Notes under the pieces: generated by a model
What the model was told of the DNA's origin: nothing
What the model saw: only the letters and a program-made list of their open reading frames with translations
Database searches by the model: none
DNA from: Puffinus mauretanicus
Lineage: Eukaryota; Chordata; Aves; Procellariiformes; Procellariidae
Assembly (NCBI GenBank): GCA_023333565.1
Contig: JAJKFH010001164.1
Location: 434,001-498,000, forward strand
DNA length: 64,000 nucleotides
Reading direction: 5' to 3'
In this document: piece after piece, positions 50,401 through 62,200 of the stretch
Layout: every line of letters starts with the position of its first letter
How positions within the stretch are numbered: position 1 is the first letter of the stretch
Program-made: the position numbers and the translations under genes

Positions 50401-53400
50401 GTACAAGCACACTAAGAGGATTAGTAACAGTATATATAAATTGAAACAATTACGATCTCTGCAGCACTTTTATCCAGGATGCTGCCTGTATGTTTCAGTT
50501 CCACACTAAAACTAAAATATTTTTCATAAACAAATAATTTTTGAATGAGAACTCTTGCTTTAAATATCTAACAGTTCTGATATTTACGTACAATAATAAA
50601 TTATGAAGATTTTGATCTTCAAAATTTTCCATTTATAATGAATAAACATAATATTGACAGCGTGGAGAAAAATTTGAATCTTACCAATACAAGCACTAAT
50701 ACACGATGATAGTGCAATATGATCAAATTTATGTGCAAAGCCTGAAGTCAAGCACTGAGAAACAGTGGTACTGTAAACAAAAGATAATCAGAACAGTTAT
50801 GCAGGGAAAAGAGAGGAAGACTCCTTTTCCAGGTGGGAACAGTGGTCTTTAACTGCCCAGAGCATGTTAAGAAAACATGGCAAGACACTGCATGAAATAC
50901 TGAGAATGCCCCAAGGTAATTTGGTTTTGTTCATTTCATGGAGAAGATGCTAGAAAGCAGCTGTAAGGCCTGAGTATGAAGAAATGGAAACAAATTATCA
51001 ATTTTAACATTGAAAATTGCTTCAAGCAAAAGGAATCCTGAAATGACTGCATTCACTATTAGAAGAAAAGGAACATGTGACAGAAGAATAAACTCCAAAA
51101 ATCAGTACATAGACTGTTGACCATGATTCTTTGGCAGAGAGGAGTCTTTACGATAAAAATACAGGAAACTCAGATTTTCAAAACAAATTATATTGATGAG
51201 GTAGTTCTCTGTTGTGCCTATGCAGAAGAAATAAGAGTATCACAGTAAGTCATCTTAGTAATTTCACACTGTGCATTTTCCAGTGTTGAAAAATCAAAAA
51301 GAACTTGTACAAAAAAGCACATAAGTCAGGATTATTATAAAGAAATATTGCACATATTTAAGAAACCAGGAATGCTTAGCTTTAAAAATCTATTTTAAGT
51401 AGGAAAAAATAGAAAGAAATAAACAAGAAATGTTCTGAATAAAACATTAGAAAAGAGCAATACAGTTTCATTATAAAGTAAGAAAGGCAAGCAAATCCTA
51501 AAACAGTAGATTAAAATAATCAATAACTTATTTCATTCTGAAAAACATATAATTTATAGTGCAATCAAATTTTCCTTTAATGACAGGATGCTTACATGGA
51601 AGGTAGCTGGCAGTGAGCTTTGAATTAGTAAAGCTTGACTGTCCCACATGACTTTTTCATAAACCAGCCCCCTTTCTCAAGCAGTGGTCTACAGCAAGAA
51701 TGTACCTCTTGAATTTCAAGAGCCATTAAAAAACATATTTATGTTTCTCCACTGTAATTGCAGTACCTCCCTCTTTTCAGCACTCCTGCTATACACACCT
51801 GTCTTCCCTGAGAAGGATTTCGAGCCCACATTCCTCATATCTAAGATATTCCTGCTGCCATTCCACCTCCCGACACTGTACTTCATACCTGCATCTCTCT
51901 TCAATCCTCCATCTTATTGAAGATCAGGTGCCACACTACTTGGAGCTGTGGAGATGCTCAAGCCATCTTACTGACACGTAAGTAGCCGCAGTCTGTGGTG
52001 AGTGCTCATTCCTTAGCGAAAACACACCAATCCCTCAGTGAGCAGGAACGCTGATTATCAGTGCCCACTGCCCGCACGCTTCTCCCGCAGACATGCATGC
52101 TATTGATCAGCGCCAGTGAGCAGTAACCCCTTTCAGCAGCTGACTACAGTCATCATTTCCTTCCTGTCTCTAACTCCATTTCTCTAACTGCTACGCCCCC
52201 CATGAGCGGATCATCACAAAGGTTTTACTTGTGACTCCTATGTCAAACACTGGTATATGGAATGGGAAACAACCAGAATTGCCTTGCAAAATTACTATTT
52301 AAGTTTCACCTATTGTTGAAGTTCCAGAAGTTGAAGTCTAGTGCCTGAACTTACCTGTTAATACAGCAATGTTGATAATTTTCAAGATTGAGTGAACCAA
52401 TGTATTTGGCTGGAGCTGGTCTAGCTGCATATACTGAACACTATCCAGTGTCTGAACTTGTCTGCGTGGAATGTCTCCAAAGTGCGGAAATTCTGATGAT
52501 ACGTATGCCAATAAACCATGGAGAACACCACCATCCACTATAGGATAAACTTACATGAAAAAACAAAGTTAAAGGGACACCCTTTTTTTTTTTTTTTAAG
52601 CTTAGAAGTATAAAATTTATCAGTTAATGCATATTTACACTGGCAAGACCAAAACCATTTCACAATAATTCTAAGGCAAGAAATTCTTGAGATGTGTAAC
52701 ATTTGATCCAAAATTAAACTGTACTTCACCTGCCTTCTCTTGATAACATCCCAAAGTTAAGCCAAGTACAATATTTTAAGTTACACCAAAATTAGGAAAG
52801 AAATCTTGTATCATAGCTTGGTAAGAAGAATAGCCGTTCTTGATCATTTACCCCAGAACCTGCCTTAAATAGCTGGCAATAATGGACATCTGGAAGACGG
52901 TAAGAAGAATGCAAGTTCATGGTGATACTTTCACTGCATTTTCCCCTTAGTCTCCACCCTCCATGGCTCAGGTATATTTAAAGACTGTGCTTAATAGCCT
53001 GCAATTAATTACTTTCCCTAAATGGATCTACTTACTCTCTAAGCCTCCAAAATTTTTGCAAAAAATTTAATCCTCATGAAAACTCAGACATCTTATGGTT
53101 GAGTCCTGGGATAACTGCTGTTTCTTAAACTAAGCTTAAAGAATTCAGTTTTTCAGAGTTTTGAATGGTAACCAGCCAACTTTACCATAAACTCCACATG
53201 CCTATCTGATGTCATCATGTCCACATCTTGTCCACAGGTATCCACAGGTGTTCCTGTCATACTTTCCTATAGTGTTTTGTACCTCTCAGTTGCTCACATT
53301 TCCATTTTATCCTGTGTATGAGGCATTGCCAACAAAATGGAGTACTTTAAATAGTTATTTTACTGTGATTTTTGTGGAAACTTATGCATGACAATCTTAC

Positions 53401-56289
53401 ATTCTTCTGGATTGAGAGTTGAGCAGTTCCCCAGATTCAGTAACTGACTGGTAAATGTAGATTGCAGCATGATTTCTCCACACCAAAGATTCTCATACAT
53501 TATTATATCTGCAAGGAAAAAAACAACCTTATCAACTCATATATCAACAATATTGAAGTGTATCATACTTTTCTTGACTACAGAACCATCCTACATATAG
53601 GTGTGAACGACAGTTTGAAAGAGATCACTTGGAAACAAAGTGACTTTTAAAATCTACCAACACCATTTACAATGAGTTAATCAAATTTTCTCAATAGTTT
53701 GATGTAATTCTTCAATTCATATAAAATATTCAATAGCCTTGTAGCAGGTACTGTATAAGTGAAGGAGGTCACTGTATTGGGTAAATTATTATTGTGCAAC
53801 ATTTCAGAATGACTAGTACAGTACCAGGCTTACCTGGAAACACTTTTGATGTATTTTGAGATAAGAATGTCTAAGAAGAAAAGAAAAAGCCTAGCTTATC
53901 TTCAATCTCTTTAAAATATCTACCTTTACACCTACCTATAAGCACTTAAATAACTCTTAGAGAAATGGGCATCTTAAACTGTTCAAACAATTTTATATTG
54001 TGTAATTTTTTGCATATTGCAAAACCTAACGGGCCAGACCACTATGAAGTTCTGGTCAAATCCAGCCCTAAATTAGGTGCAACATCATTTTTATAGTACT
54101 GCATTCTCTTACATGACATGCATTCTCTTAAAGAGGAAGGGTTTTGGCTCCTATTAGGTATTAAAGAGTGCTAAGAATTATCAGGGAGAATCTTCTTTAT
54201 TAGCTGACATGTTATGAAGAAGGTGAACTGCAAACAGCATTTTATATTTCTGCAGTCTATGTCAGCTACTAATTCACAACACGATCCATCTCAAGATGCT
54301 AGTGCTAAGCTACAAAGTCCTTCCCAGGAGGAAAAGCATTTCTCATCCTGAGACTGAACGTAACATCACAATTTTCCGGTCCATCTGCTGGTCCAACAGC
54401 AGAAAATCACAAAAAAGTCCATAAGTCAAATAACTACTACATCTGGTTTGTAGTAGCACTTTTACCTTTCAGGAACAACTCTTATGAAACACAGGTTACA
54501 GAATATACCTGATTACCTATAGCACTGCTGTAGCATCAATGCACTGCTGTGCCTCAGACCAAAGAGATAAGAGATGGATAAACTTCTACGGGACAGTCAA
54601 TGTTCCATTGGCAGCATGACTGAGAATTCAAAGTGATGTTGAGTGATGTAAGAAAGATACTTACAAATGCTTAACCATAGTTCCAAATTACTGGTTACAT
54701 ATTGTTCTACTTTAAACAGGCATTTTAAAGATCCACATTTTAAAAAGGCAAATAAAGGAATTCTCACCTGTAAGCAGTACAATATCCCCAGGAAACACAG
54801 TGAGTGACCAAAATGCAGCACCACGCCACAGCACCACCTTTCTCTCAATTTCTGACTGGTCAATAACTACAATTGTTGCTACAGGAACTTTACATGAAGA
54901 TTTTGGTCTAGTCTTCACCTGTATTTCTTTGATATGACAAGGATGTACTATTGTGACCAAAACATTGTACTTTTGATTTCTGCAGCAGCAATTCTTAAGT
55001 GGTGATAGTTTCTTCTGAAGTTTCTTGAACTCTGTCATCCTCTCTTGATCTACTCTCATCCCAGGAGCAGCTGGAGAAGAATTCAGTTTAGCTCTCTTTG
55101 ATTTCAGCTGTCTTTCAAATGCTGAGTGAAAAACATGAAAGGAATCTTCACACTTGCGGGCTCTTTTAGAAGGGCTCTTATGAGAACTGTCTACTTGAGA
55201 GCACAAAATTCCTGAGCTCAATGGTTCAATATGGATTTCATTTACAAATTGCTCAGCAGGAACATTAAGTTCTTGAGACTTCTTGCTATTTTCCTGAGCA
55301 CTTCCTTCTTGTTCTGTAGCTTCAAAGCAAACATTTTTCCCATCATCCTCAGAAGTGAAAAGTTCAAGGGAACTTGTATACTCTTCCTTATATTCATTTT
55401 CAGCCACATTAAGACATGTTCCAACACCAGAATCAAATTGCAAGTTATCATATCGCTTTTCTTCAGGTTTTTTGCCTGCTTCTGTTTCCGATAGTTTTAT
55501 GATTCTTTTCTGCATCTCATTCCGACCCCGTGCAAAAACAGCCATCTGACTTGAAGTCATTATACTATGAAATTCAGTATCAGTTGACACTGCAAAGTCT
55601 GAACAATCACCTGGTTTTCCTTTTGGTTTTGACTCTTGATTTTGGGGGAAAAACATATCCAAATATTGACTTAGATATTCATGGTGATCACTTCTATGAT
55701 CTGATTGAACACCTTGTCCCACAGATCTTAGATGTATGCTAATCTGCTTAGTACCGGCAACCAAATCAGAAATGTCAGAGCTATTAACTTTTAAATGACT
55801 GGCTTTTCTTTCGGTGAGGTCTGAACAACAGCCATGTGATTGTTTATCCTGACTAGCTGATTCTGCAAATTTTTGAGGAAGGTGTTGATCTGCAGCTGGC
55901 TTTACATTTCCATGCGTGCATCTATCTTTAGATATTTGACAATCAGAATAAATTAAACTTTCAGTCTTTTTAGGTGTGCTGGTACAATTTACTGCCACAG
56001 GTACAAGAGATGTCAAATATTCTTCTGCTACCATTAATCTCCCCTGTTTAGACTGCTGAGAGCTGTCATCATTTGTAGGAACTGCTGTGACTATAAAGGT
56101 TTCTGCCTGAAACACTATGTGGTCAGCACCTTTGACTTTTTCAGGAAAAAGACTATGTATATCACATGAACAATGGAGTTCTCTCCATTTTTCAGCAGCA
56201 GGTGCTGAACTACTTTGCTCTGACACCTCCAGCGGGCTTGGAATACTGGGTGCTCCCACAAAAATATGAATTTGAGGTCTTTTTGACAT
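41278..56289 (-). CDS. SHLD2: SHLD2 (FAM35A), shieldin complex subunit 2 (whole coding region, 8 exons)
   Basis: Nuclear DNA-repair protein. Shieldin (SHLD1, SHLD2, SHLD3, REV7) is recruited through 53BP1-RIF1 to double-strand breaks, binds single-stranded DNA through SHLD2, and limits resection in favour of end joining. Joining the minus-strand exons 54768-56289, 53401-53508, 52355-52537, 49814-49948, 46768-46974, 45630-45864, 42064-42179 and 41278-41450 gives 2679 bases and 892 residues; human SHLD2 is about 900. All exon junctions after the first exon share phase 1 or 2 and fit exactly. The N-terminus ([14 protein letters not shown]) matches the conserved segment that binds REV7-SHLD3. A long, low-complexity, fast-evolving region runs to about residue 415. 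Three OB folds follow (about 418-545, 545-715 and 716-892). The last carries CAKC at 765-768 and CIKC at 783-786, a four-cysteine zinc site. Identity is from recalled human SHLD2, matching in every exon. Confidence 0.94.
42064..42179 (-). CDS. SHLD2: SHLD2 coding exon 7
   Basis: The acceptor is TTCTGATCTAG and the donor GTACTG. It encodes [19 protein letters not shown] and [13 protein letters not shown], aligned with human RPALMT and LNISADCLNRVIV. It enters with AG from exon 6 completing AGA (arginine) and leaves at phase 1. The acceptor is weak in pyrimidines but the frame and homology fit exactly. Confidence 0.92.
43335..44010. repeat. Diverged direct repeat pair in SHLD2 intron 7
   Basis: About 250 bases from 43335 resemble a block from about 43688. 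Shared landmarks occur in the same order: GTATAAGTATCTAGG versus GTGTAAGTTTCTAGG, CTCATTATT(A)CTGCTACTGTTAAA, CCAGAGAAAAGATG versus TCAGAGGAAAAAGATG, and CTCTGAAATAC(C)AAGAT. It is either an old local duplication or two copies of an unnamed repeat. Confidence 0.6.
45630..45864 (-). CDS. SHLD2: SHLD2 coding exon 6, zinc-binding part of third OB fold
   Basis: The acceptor is GTTTTTGTAG and the donor GTAAAA. It encodes [31 protein letters not shown] and [14 protein letters not shown]. The cysteines at about residues 765, 768, 783 and 786 form a CxxC-x14-CxxC ribbon like that in the third OB fold of RPA70. Human SHLD2 keeps the same four cysteines ([14 protein letters not shown]). Confidence 0.95.
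46768..46974 (-). CDS. SHLD2: SHLD2 coding exon 5
   Basis: The acceptor is TTTTTTGTTCTGTAG and the donor GTAAAA. It encodes [31 protein letters not shown] and HLEEKCSG, matching human SHLD2 ([25 protein letters not shown]). It covers the link from the second to the third OB fold. Confidence 0.95.
49814..49948 (-). CDS. SHLD2: SHLD2 coding exon 4, second OB fold
   Basis: The acceptor is AAACTTTTTCAG and the donor GTAAAG. It encodes [18 protein letters not shown] and [17 protein letters not shown], very close to human SHLD2 (YSYRGQKQRK, VLWGPGAAWYPQLQKKK). The VLWG motif is the same strand type as VLWR in exon 1, consistent with repeated OB folds. Confidence 0.95.
50182..50478 (-). other. Intronic open frame with a hydrophobic segment
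   Basis: On the minus strand the frame is open for about 95 codons after a TAA, with a first ATG at 50412. It shows [20 protein letters not shown], a strongly hydrophobic helix after charged residues, then a hydrophilic tail including [16 protein letters not shown], and ends at TAG. This looks like a type II single-pass protein, but many chance frames of this size exist here. I do not recognise it. Confidence 0.2.
50685..50770 (-). other. Candidate cassette (poison) exon in SHLD2 intron 3
   Basis: 86 bases with excellent borders on the minus strand: acceptor CTTTTGTTTACAG and donor GTAAGATT. Spliced after SHLD2 exon 3 (phase 1) it would add about seven codons and then TGA, so it would truncate the protein. 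Only one frame is fully open, and that frame does not fit SHLD2. No homology recognised. Confidence 0.3.
52355..52537 (-). CDS. SHLD2: SHLD2 coding exon 3
   Basis: The acceptor is TTTATCCTATAG and the donor GTAAGT. It encodes [19 protein letters not shown] and [18 protein letters not shown], matching the human SHLD2 segment with LNQLQPGALVHA. It leads into the second OB fold. Phase is 1 on both sides. Confidence 0.93.
53401..53508 (-). CDS. SHLD2: SHLD2 coding exon 2
   Basis: The acceptor is TTTTCCTTGCAG and the donor GTAAGA. It encodes about 36 residues including [20 protein letters not shown], matching human SHLD2 IGETVLQSTFSSQLLNLG. It enters and leaves at phase 1. It is too short to stand out as an open frame and was found by the expected protein continuation. 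Confidence 0.92.
54768..56289 (-). CDS. SHLD2: SHLD2 coding exon 1 (start codon, REV7-binding N-terminus, disordered region, start of first OB fold)
   Basis: The exon encodes 507 codons plus one base and ends CTTACAG at the donor GTGAGAA. The frame is open upstream to 56322, but the ATG at 56289 is chosen because [14 protein letters not shown] aligns with the human start MSGGSQVHIFLGAP, and a possible acceptor, CTTACACAG, sits just upstream (exon edge 56298). Beyond the N-terminal motif the chain is rich in serine, lysine and glutamate with several SQ sites, as expected of a disordered damage-response protein; whether they are phosphorylated is inference. From about residue 418 ([19 protein letters not shown]) the first OB fold begins, with strands [18 protein letters not shown] and [10 protein letters not shown]. 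Confidence 0.94.
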
Positions 56290-59200
56290 TTTTAATTGCT
56301 GTGTAAGTTTGACTTTAAACAATATGGTTTACGCAATAAACAACTTACTAAATATTAGTAAATGTCAAAAATTATATTTGGCCTTTTCTTAACAATTTAA
56401 AAATACCTAAAATTCAAAGGAGTATTTCATAATTTAACTGGTAAAAACACCACTTTACTACTTAAACCCTATAAAATTAAATGTACAAAATAAAAAAAGG
56501 AAGTTATTTATTGTGTCAAACTTGCGTAGAAAAATAAATTATTTACAGTAGGACTTAATTTGATTCTGATACTTGGAAACATGTAGCAGACGCAGAATTA
56601 TAGTGAAGTTCAATTTAAATTTAATTATTGAGCAGACTTATCTTTGTTTATTATTGCTAATTAAACAGTCAAATATGAATTCACTATTCAGTACTTCATT
56701 TTAATTCATGTGAAATAAATGCCAGTAAGAAACCTTCACAACATAGTTAGGAGATCATTTCACCTCCCAGAAAATTTCAATTCAATTTCAACTAAATGAT
56801 TAAAAATACTAGAGCTATTTCAAAATTAGTTTAAAAGTTTCCTAGAAATGCAATATTTTGCATGGTGGTTTAGCATGAAAATACTGTGTTAAGTGATTAT
56901 TTTATGAAATGGAACGTTTCAGGATATTACTGGTAAATTATAATTATTCAATAAGCACTAAGAGCTCAGTGAAACTTGAGCAGATGATTTAGAATTAACT
57001 TTAATTCATTTATATAGTATCATACTACCCAAGAAGTTACTAGCTTTTTCTAGCTTATTAAAGATAAGCCCACCTTACACAGCACAAAACAAAAGACCCT
57101 TTATTTTTTTAAATTTATGCTATACTGTAATTTAAAAATACTCAGCTACAGCTGTAAGAGTTCATTAGAATGCAGACACCTAGCTACATGTTTTGGGAAT
57201 GTTGTTAATAGAAGTTGCTGCAATAGGCAATTCTGCAGAGGTAGGAAACAGAACACCAGAAGCAAAATTCAGGAGCTAATCCAGCTGCAAGCAGAAGAAA
57301 AAAGCATTTAAACAAATACAGCATTGAAAAATACTTAATTTTTTCATTTAGCACGTACTAAATTAACAGCCATTTTCCTAACATCCCACTAGGGGTCGAT
57401 AAATCTGCACATTCATAAAGCTCATAGTAAGATGGAAAAAACTATAAACATCCTGGAACACTGATCTCAGGTTTATTATACGTGTAACTGGAAAAACAAT
57501 ATACAAACACTAAAATTAGATATATCATGTATATACAAAGAAGCTACAAAACACAGTAGCTCGTATTGCTCAATTTTATGCTCATTGCAAAATGAATAAT
57601 ACTTAAAAGATTGTAGTATCCAAACTTCTGCAGTTGTACATTTAAATCTAGGCTCATAAGAATGCAACTTTTAAAGGACAATTCCCATACTTGTGAAAGT
57701 TTTAAGTTATATAATCAAAGAATGGCAACATACAAATAACCAAAAAGACAGAATTTACAGTTCAACACTAAAGTAATGGATCAGGCAAGAAGGGAAAGAC
57801 AAAGCAAAGTGATAGTGAGGTTGAATCCCTAAAGAAGTGATGTTAAAAATAAGTTTTTTTTTTTTTGCCCAATACATGATGTAAAAACAACTTCAGTAAC
57901 AGATCCCCTGTGACAAACAGAAAATTTCCCACTACTTCAAATGAACTTTAGAAGAGTAACCTAACTGATGAGATTAAACAATTTCTTCCATTTCAAAACG
58001 TGTAAGTCTACTGGTAGCTTTTTTCATTTGTTATTACCTTTGTTACGCCATTACAGATGGGTAGCTTTCTTAATTAGGTACTCTACAGTATAACAATGTA
58101 AATGTCTCTTAATGAGGAGGTTCAAGTGAATAAAAAGTTCAAATGAATTACAAAAGATTTCTTCGACATATGTGCTATAGCACAAAAGAGGTTGAACAGC
58201 AGAATTCTGACACAATTCTGTGCCATTTCTAAAGAACTTGCACACCATGCAGAGACTAATGAAATAATCAGTCATTTCCAAACTCGGCTTTGGTACAGTG
58301 AGCTGCTCTTTCACTTCAATCTTTACCTTCTTCTACAAGGACTGAATATCAACCTGTCACAGGTATAAGATACCGTCTTATTCCAGTCTTACTGTCTTGT
58401 TACAGGTCTTTAACCTGGAAGAGGTTCCAGAGGCTTTTCCTAATTCTGCAAAAATTCTCAAGCATTTGTGCATCAAGTTTCAGGGAGATAGAAATCTTAA
58501 GTGAATTAAAATATGTTCAGGACAAAATAATTTGCTTACCTGCTTTCTATACCCTCAGAGTAACCTTATAACAAACAGAGTTGTTCTAATTTTCCTATAA
58601 GGAAAAACTGAGATTCAACTCCACTGTAAATGAGCCCACTGAATACTTCAGTTCTTGATGAGTTCTGAGAACACTGGAAGGGCAATTTGGTTGCTAAATA
58701 GATGAGATCATTAGAACAGTATGTTTAGAGGCCAGCTTACAACCTGGAGTTGCAAGACCTTTCAGAGATTTTGTATTCATAGAAAAGTTGGTGTTTAAGA
58801 TGCCACAGTGTAAAGTACTCAAAATTAAAAAACTGTCAAGTGTCCTAGACTACTTCATGTAAATATAATGCAGGGCTTCACATACTGTACAAGAGCAAGT
58901 TTTTGCACTTTATAGCTTAAAACCAGAAAACAGTAATAAAGGAAAGCTTTTAGGTAAATATATATTTCATAGGCTAAACATACCTTTTCAATACTTGAAG
59001 TTCAGTATAAAAGTAAGTTTAAGATCCTAGAAATGCAGCTGTATTTCACTCTACTTCCAAAGATATCCCGCATCATATTTCACATGTATTCTTCCTATAA
59101 TCAGGGTTGAACAATGAATTAATCAGTTAACACTTGAAAGAAAAATATCATTGAAGAATCATATTCAAGCATAGGGTTTTTTGTTGGTAATTCTGTCTCC

Positions 59201-62200
59201 CCATATTAAAACCATGGAAAGTAGCTTTGCTTTTAAGTCCCAAGCACTACTATATTATTTTTAATTAAAAGCTTTACTATCTATGAAAACAACAAAATGT
59301 AAATCTAAATGCATCCCAATAGTCCCAAACTTTCTTCTCAGTATATATATACACACAAACTCTTTATGCAGAGTCTGAATTAGACAAAGCTGTTACTTTG
59401 GCATATTTGTGGCCTTCATAAAATCTATTCACTATTTTTATTTTTATCTTTGAGATTCAACCGGATGAATTCTTCTTACTTTAAGATAAGATCCTTGTGG
59501 CAAAACAAGAGTCTTAGTTTTAGTTTTAAATAAGGGAAAAAAGAAACGGGAAGATAAAGATTACAGCAGAATTATGTATAATGATTTTCATTTGTTATGG
59601 ATTAATTAGTTTTGTGGTTTGCTTTAAGTAGTTTTGCTTGCACTACAATATTAAGTTGTATGTGTGTGAGGATTAGAATATAGCAAAAAACTAGTTGTGT
59701 GTGTGTATATATGTCTATATCTATCTCTCTATATATCTCTCTGGTTAAGGAAGTAAGGGTACATTGCAGCATGAGACGATTAATGAAAGAACAGACTATT
59801 AAAAATAAAGGAACAAATAACTGGAAGGTTAGGAACAGGGAAGGTTGCATTCCAGAGGCTCAATATAAGCCGGTCTTGGATCAGAAATGCATAGACCACA
59901 TCCCACTATCCCTAATCTTCTATGAAGGTAAACTATCTACTTGGACACGTATTGAGATATTATAAATAGGAAAGAAAAAGACAACTACCTTGCCCCTTCC
60001 ACCCTTTTTTCCTTGAGGATTTTGTTTTGTGGACCAGGAAGATCTTGGCACAGTCTCACAGTATACTCTAAAAAAGCTAACTCCTCTTGCAACTGCAGTA
60101 TTTTGGACTCAAGTTATAGCAGGCATGACACTGCCAAACATAAGTGAAAAATTTCTGTGTTTTCTTCCAGAATAGTTCATCTTTTTACATTTACATTTGT
60201 AAGTACACTTTAAGATCTGTGACTAACATTAAGGAGTACTTTGAAAATACTTTGTTTGGACAAGTACCTGAGTATTTGCTCTTATAAGCACACCTTATAC
60301 CTAGGTAGCATTGACATGACAAAAACATATGAATAATAAATGGTAACTTATTCACTATGGTACTAGAACTCCACCAGTGACGAAAATCTGTGAGCTACTG
60401 ATCACAAAATAAACTGAACAGTGCCAAGATCTACTACTGTATACATATAGGGACAATGATGTCATTAAGCAACTGAATTTCCCTGCAATAGATTAAATTG
60501 CATTTACAATAGGACAATGGCTATGCCAACTTCTAGTATAAAAATGAGTTTACTAAAGATGTGAGCCTCTACACAAATGTGTTCTGAATAAATATCTGGT
60601 ATATAAGAACACACCTGAAACAGAATTGCACATAAAACATGTGAAATCAGATTAATAGCACTAATTAAGATGCCAACAATACTTTAATAGGAAACCACTT
60701 TTCAAAACAAAAGCAACTTCTATACCCTGGTAAACTTCTAGTTATATAGTATTTTATCAGCCTCTCATTTTAACTATCACTTCTCTTTTGGTTTTTCTCA
60801 TGTTTAAAGATTAATAAAAGTAATACATAAATTCAGAAAGTTTTCTTTAATTTTCCAGTTCCGTAACTTCCCTAAACTTAGGATTTTCTTTCCTGATTCA
60901 TATTTTGCAGTGCAAGTATATTACATCAAAGCAATTGAATCTTGATGTTATTTAATGAATTTTTGCAACTAAAATATAATTTAATATTTTTAAAACCCAA
61001 AATGTTGATTTTTATTAAGATATTTAGAGCTTAGCAATGGTAAGTGACCTCTGCCTACTTCCTGGTTCACCCAATAAGTCCATTATCGAATGATCTGGTT
61101 TGGCAATTTCCAAGCAACTTTTTAGATCAAAGATACCAAACTCCAGTACCAGGAATCATCAGTACTTATAATCACTTAAGTCTGTAAATTGGAAAAAAAA
61201 TTAAAGTTTGGGTAAATTCTCTGTATGCAAAATTGTTTAAGGAATCTTTGCTACACTTCTTTAGAACAGTATTATTACTTATTTAATGAATTTTGTTAGT
61301 GAAGTTCTGTACCTTGTTTTAAAGAAAAAGTCTGAAAGAACAGCTCTTATTACAGATCTTAAAAAATGAGCAAAAAACCTATCAATCATATTAGCAAAAT
61401 GCCATTTTTACACTATAGTTAAATTATCTGTGGGTAGACAGGGGGTTAACTATACCAACAGTAACAGGAGCTAAAGCTCATAAAGATATAACTGAAACCT
61501 GAATGCACATATCCATTATACCTGTTAATTATTACACCATTTCTTAATTTGTGGAAAGGTGCTCTATTCATAATAGCCAATGAAAGCCTAGCATTTTATC
61601 TCTGAAATGGTCAGAGTCTGATTGACGGGTCAATGATCTAGTAAAAAACAGTAACTACATCAGCAAGTTTTACATTTGCAAGACACTGCAACTAAAGTTT
61701 AATATACCTATTACAAGAAATACATTATGGTACATAGTGTATTTCCCCCAACTTAAACAGTAAGACAGGAATTCTAAATTTAGAGGTTTTTAAAATGAAC
61801 AACTATGTCATTAACAGCTTGTTATCTCTAGTGATTTGCTACACATAGGACAAAATTTAAAGCAGCTTTAAAAATCCTCTTCCAATAGTTAAATACTCTA
61901 GGAACATTGTGTGATGCTACATACATGGTCTTAAACTACCCTTAAAATACATTAGAAGTATTCATTACTTTTATTCCATATTTCACTATTCATTAACAGC
62001 ATTCACTCACCATGATAAACACTTAAGCATTGCACCAAGGTAATTTAAAGAGGGTGACACAGCTTCAGCTTCCTATCACTGCTGAATATTAATGGTAGTC
62101 AGATGCTTAAATCCCTGTTTTTAAAAGTTACATCCAAACGTAGTTTCATCAATTCTTTACTTAAGCCTTATACACTGAAAGTAAGCCACACTATTTCCAC

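Larger units (their letters stand above)
41451..54767 (-). other. SHLD2: SHLD2 introns 1 to 7
   Basis: Introns in gene order: 53509-54767, 52538-53400, 49949-52354, 46975-49813, 45865-46767, 42180-45629 and 41451-42063. They are mostly AT-rich with poly-A/T runs near 44590, 49515 and 52585. Intron 3 holds a GC-richer stretch at 51960-52215, a candidate cassette exon and a membrane-like open frame; intron 6 holds the diverged repeat pair. Confidence 0.7.

Noticed and set aside
55231..55742. Plus-strand open frames within 55.2-55.7 kb
   Set aside because: They are shadows of SHLD2 coding exon 1 on the opposite strand.
56290..56322. Eleven extra N-terminal codons (MFKVKLTQQLK) of SHLD2
   Set aside because: They span an acceptor-like CTTACACAG and do not match the human start, which aligns with the ATG at 56289.
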